A DNA stretch of 64,000 nt from Rotaria sordida (Eukaryota; Rotifera; Eurotatoria; Philodinida; Philodinidae). Below are positions 60,748-64,000 of the stretch, in pieces. The translations under genes were made by a program, and so were the position numbers. Under the pieces are notes generated by a model. That model worked only from the letters and a program-made list of their open reading frames with translations, was not told the origin of the DNA and made no database searches. Where the stretch lies: positions 7,496-71,495 of the forward strand of contig CAJNOL010000435.1 in NCBI GenBank assembly GCA_905250125.1, in the 5' to 3' direction. The number at the start of each line of letters is the position of its first letter. Within the stretch, counting starts at the first letter, position 1.

Positions 60748-63700
60748 ATTATTAAAAACACTAATGTTTTATTGACTTTAATATAATAGAAAAAAAATAT
60801 TGTTTAACTAAATAAACGTATGGGTCATAATATTAAATGCATATCTTCGAATCTTTTCTCGCCATTTATGGTTAATTGTATGGTTACACATGACTGATTT
60901 ATTCGGAAGAAGCATGAAAATATGTCAAAAAAGAAATGAGAAAAAATTATGTTAGGTTTAACAAGCCATTATAGGTGTAGTATGTTGTAGAGTAATATTA
61001 TTTCGTCGTGTCTCAAGAGTCATCCAAATGTTATTTAACGATGCTATTACCTATTGGAATGTCTTAGGATAGATTCATAATGTGAACAATTGTAATAGTA
61101 GAGTACTGAAGACAGTCGTGTAATAAAATTGAAATGAAAACAAAAGATAAGAGATTAATCCATTGGTCAGAATATATCTTTGAAAAATAAATGAAGGTCA
61201 TATTGAGAACATTTAATCAATCGAAATCTTGTATTGTTAGATAAACAGTCGTTCGTATGAAGAGTCACTCTATGTTTGATTGTATCGAAGTTCGAACATA
61301 GTACCTTGAAAGTATGCGTCGAAACACTTAACCGTTTAATTATAGCGAGCGGGTTCTAAATAATTAGTATTGTTTTCCCTTTTGTTTTTTGAGGTTAGCC
61401 ATTCAAAATGTGAGAATAGAATAATTCAGTTTGTAGTGACTATTTAACCGGGAAATTACTGAAAACAAAGATAAAAACAAGTACTAGTTCCAACCGACCA
61501 GTCGATAGGCATTTCAACATGCCGATTTCAGCTCCCGATAGGTCGATGACTCAATGTTAGGTGATTCCGACGATCAAACGAGAGAAACTAGACTGAAACG
61601 AGGTACCTTGCTGAAGATGGATGCTGACTCTTTAGAACTATACCTCTCTTTTGATACAGAAGCCAGACACAGTAGTTTTCGAGCCTCAGAAGCTATTTTT
61701 TAACAATGCCATTTTAAAGAGAACACAATTAGGGATGGGCACATCTTCTACAACTTATCCTTGAAAAGTTAAACAAAAACGAAATTTATCAAAAAATCAA
61801 CTAAAAAATGCACTTTTCAGTTTTTTGTGATACTTTTAACTTTTTAATGAAAGATCGTAGAAAATTCAACGAACTCTGATTTTATGCTCTTTAAAATAGC
61901 ATCGTTAAAAAACAACTTCTGAGATCTAAAAATTACCGTATCCGGTTTTTTTAGAAACCTTGTCATCATAGTTCATCTATGAAATTTTGGTATAGAAAAC
62001 TCTATCAGTTATTCAAATAATCATCTGAATTTCAGCTAAGTGCTCAATAATATCAAAAAATACATTGTTATTAAAATGTTTTCTACGATGTTATTGTATA
62101 CTATTAAAGATACGCTCAGATAAATCCAATAGTATTAAATAGCTGCAATTAATTTCAAATAAATTCTATTAATCTTTCCCTATCTCTAATGATTTCTATA
62201 TTTAGAAACAGTAAATTAAACTTTACATAGTAATCAATCATCTGTAAAATATTTGTTATGAAAATTGATCTTTTTATTCTAATAAGTATCCAACGGAAAA
62301 AATAAAGAATTAATTTTCTGAACTTTAACTTCGATTATTTTATAAAACAAAAAAAGAAATTTATCGAAATATGTTAATAAAAATCTTTTTTAAAAAAGTT
62401 TTTAATAGTTCATCTTTTATGAAAAAAAGGCAATTACATTTCTTTCACAGATTATATTCATTCTCAATAAATTCTTTTCTAAAATGATTTATTTTCTTCT
62501 ATTCCATCGACTTTTCTTTATTGACATTGGACAACAATGCATAGCGGATGTACTGTCTGTTCAATGGTAATATAGAGATCGCAGATTGTATACATAAGAA
62601 AACAAAGATAAACAAGCAAAAATTCTATCATATAATCATGTTGTTCTAAATATGGAATATCTGCAAAATATCAAGGATATATCCTTTGTTTCCAACTACG
62701 AAATGAAAGAAAGAAAAACAAAAGGTTGAGAAATTGATTTTCTCAAGAGAAAAGTAGTCTGTATCAGAGTTCAACTTAGATTGGGTCATAAAACTTTGAC
62801 CCATGTGACATACTGTCGTATGCGACGAGATCCGATACAACTTTAAATATGGGAAATCTTTTCCGATCTCTCAGAGGTACTTCAGGCACAAAATTTTTGA
62901 CTTAAGAAAAAAAATCTCAAAAGAATATTTTCACTAATTGGCAAGTGTTACTTGATCCTAATTTCGTGAAATGAAACTACCATTTCTTCCTTTTGTCTAT
63001 TTATCGCGCCCATTGTATGTTTTTTCAAAGTTTGCTTGGGGATAGACAAGTCAGTCAATCGATTGTCGATTTACTAAAACGGGTCACGTACTATTTGTAT
63101 ACTCATTTAGTTAATTTATTTTACATACACACTTCCGACATAAACTTTCTTTTTACGATCCAATCTATATTCCGTTTATTTATCAGTGCACTGAAATAGA
63201 ATAAATATCAGTTTATGTATATGGCAAAAACATATAAATAAAACATCCTATTAAAAGAGATCATATTCTATTTACTCGGTACATTCTTCACTTTAATAAC
63301 TTTTATATATAAAATTCATGAATGTATTTTGATAGAGAAATATTCTGTTCATTTCAGGTACATACATATTTTAAAAATTCACAAATAATCAATATTTGAT
63401 CGCTCCAGAGACATTGATTTCTTTAGTTTTTAATCATTGAAATAATGGCTTTTTTCAGATTGGCCAATTGTATGTGTTAGGGGGAGGGTTACTTTTTTTC
63501 TTGTTCTTTATTTGAAGAACAATAGTTCTTGACATGTGCAGCATATACGCCTCGTAGATCATGACAAGCAATAAAGAAAAATATTAATGAGAACATAGTC
63601 ACGAAACTATTGACAATACTCTCATTAGTAATACAATAGTACTATTATGGTTCGAGCAGTCGACCACAAAAAAATGAATATATATCTACAATATTACATG

Positions 63701-64000
63701 ATTATTTATACAAGAATATTTACAATGTCAATTCACTGAAATCTTTTCTATCTGTTGTTATTCTTAATCATTTATCTAGTCTCGTTTTTTTTTCTTTTCG
63801 TTGATGACTTGTGACCAGAATAAAAAGAGAAAAGAACAAAAAAAAAATAGAAGGAAGTTGCTGTCAGTTATATGAAGAGTTTTTTCTCTTGTTTCTGCGT
63901 CTTTCTCTATTAACATGTTCCTTTCTTTTTCTTCTTTTTCATTATATATATATATATATATATATATGGCGAAAAAGAAAATAGAACTAATCGGCGAGTA
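60748..64000. other. Gene-poor region to the window end
   Basis: The first bases are the promoter of the minus-strand membrane gene. The rest is AT-rich with one palindrome (61634-61977) and an (AT)n run at about 63942-63967. Open frames at 62646-62840 and 62993-63199 show no family resemblance. No RNA gene recognised. Confidence 0.5.
61634..61977. repeat. About 340-bp degenerate palindrome
   Basis: GAGCCTCAGAAGCTATTTTT and TAACAATGCCATTTTAAAGAG at the left pair with CTCTTTAAAATAGCATCGTTA and AACAACTTCTGAGATC at the right. The centre is near 61800. It resembles the other foldback remnants in this window. Outer limits are approximate. Confidence 0.68.

Overview
The window is about 70% A+T eukaryotic DNA. 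Genes are split by very short AT-rich introns (mostly 40-100 bp, GT...AG), with long gene-poor stretches full of decayed inverted-repeat transposons. A bdelloid rotifer (Adineta/Rotaria/Philodina type) is the best fit. The reasons are the gene architecture, an arginine ADP-ribosyltransferase fused to TPRs, a short B-box/coiled-coil protein, many decayed Tc1/mariner/hAT-type elements, and scattered stretches resembling the TGTGGG telomere unit reported for bdelloids. This is inference from family knowledge, not a search result. All exon models were built by hand from splice motifs, phase continuity and recognised protein families.

Layout. 1-1.8 kb: 5' part of a secreted, low-complexity mucin-like gene (minus). 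1.8-8.4 kb: no gene, with a large degenerate palindrome at 2.9-4.8 kb. 8.4-12.1 kb: a B-box/coiled-coil gene (plus), possibly with two further exons beyond a 2.6 kb intron. 12.1-15.9 kb: a tandem array whose younger half has a 93-bp unit. 16.9-19.3 kb: an RSKR/SgK494-like AGC kinase (minus). 20.8-21.8 kb: a 0.9 kb palindrome. 22.5-24.7 kb: an ART-TPR gene with a one-base frameshift (minus). 26.1-27.0 kb: a 0.9 kb TA-flanked foldback element. 29.8-31.4 kb: a FAM78 homologue (minus).

33.7-46.3 kb is the conserved core: a YTHDC1-type m6A reader (minus, 15 exons), divergent from ribosomal protein eS4 (plus, 6 exons), followed after 155 bp by MSH2 (plus, 19 exons). Two MSH2 introns are inflated by palindromic or hAT-like elements. 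46.7-47.2 kb holds a palindrome and a hAT-like repeat with extreme G and C runs. 49.3-52.3 kb: a claudin/PMP22-type four-pass membrane protein (plus). 52.9-54.2 kb: a dead mariner. 55.0-55.7 kb: a CCDC103/DNAAF19 homologue (plus, single exon). 56.9-58.7 kb: a dead Tc1-like element with another palindrome nested in it. 58.9-59.8 kb: a further MITE. 59.8-60.7 kb: a single-pass membrane protein (minus). 60.7-64 kb: no gene seen.

The genes are mostly unrelated housekeeping functions: mismatch repair, translation, m6A reading, ciliary dynein assembly, signalling. They do not form one pathway. I did not find a convincing new multi-gene system. The strongest unexplained signals are the 93-bp array whose consensus is open in one frame, the dense set of foldback elements (some inside MSH2 introns, one with an open frame kept in both arms), and splice-acceptor-like sequences just upstream of the eS4 and MSH2 start codons.
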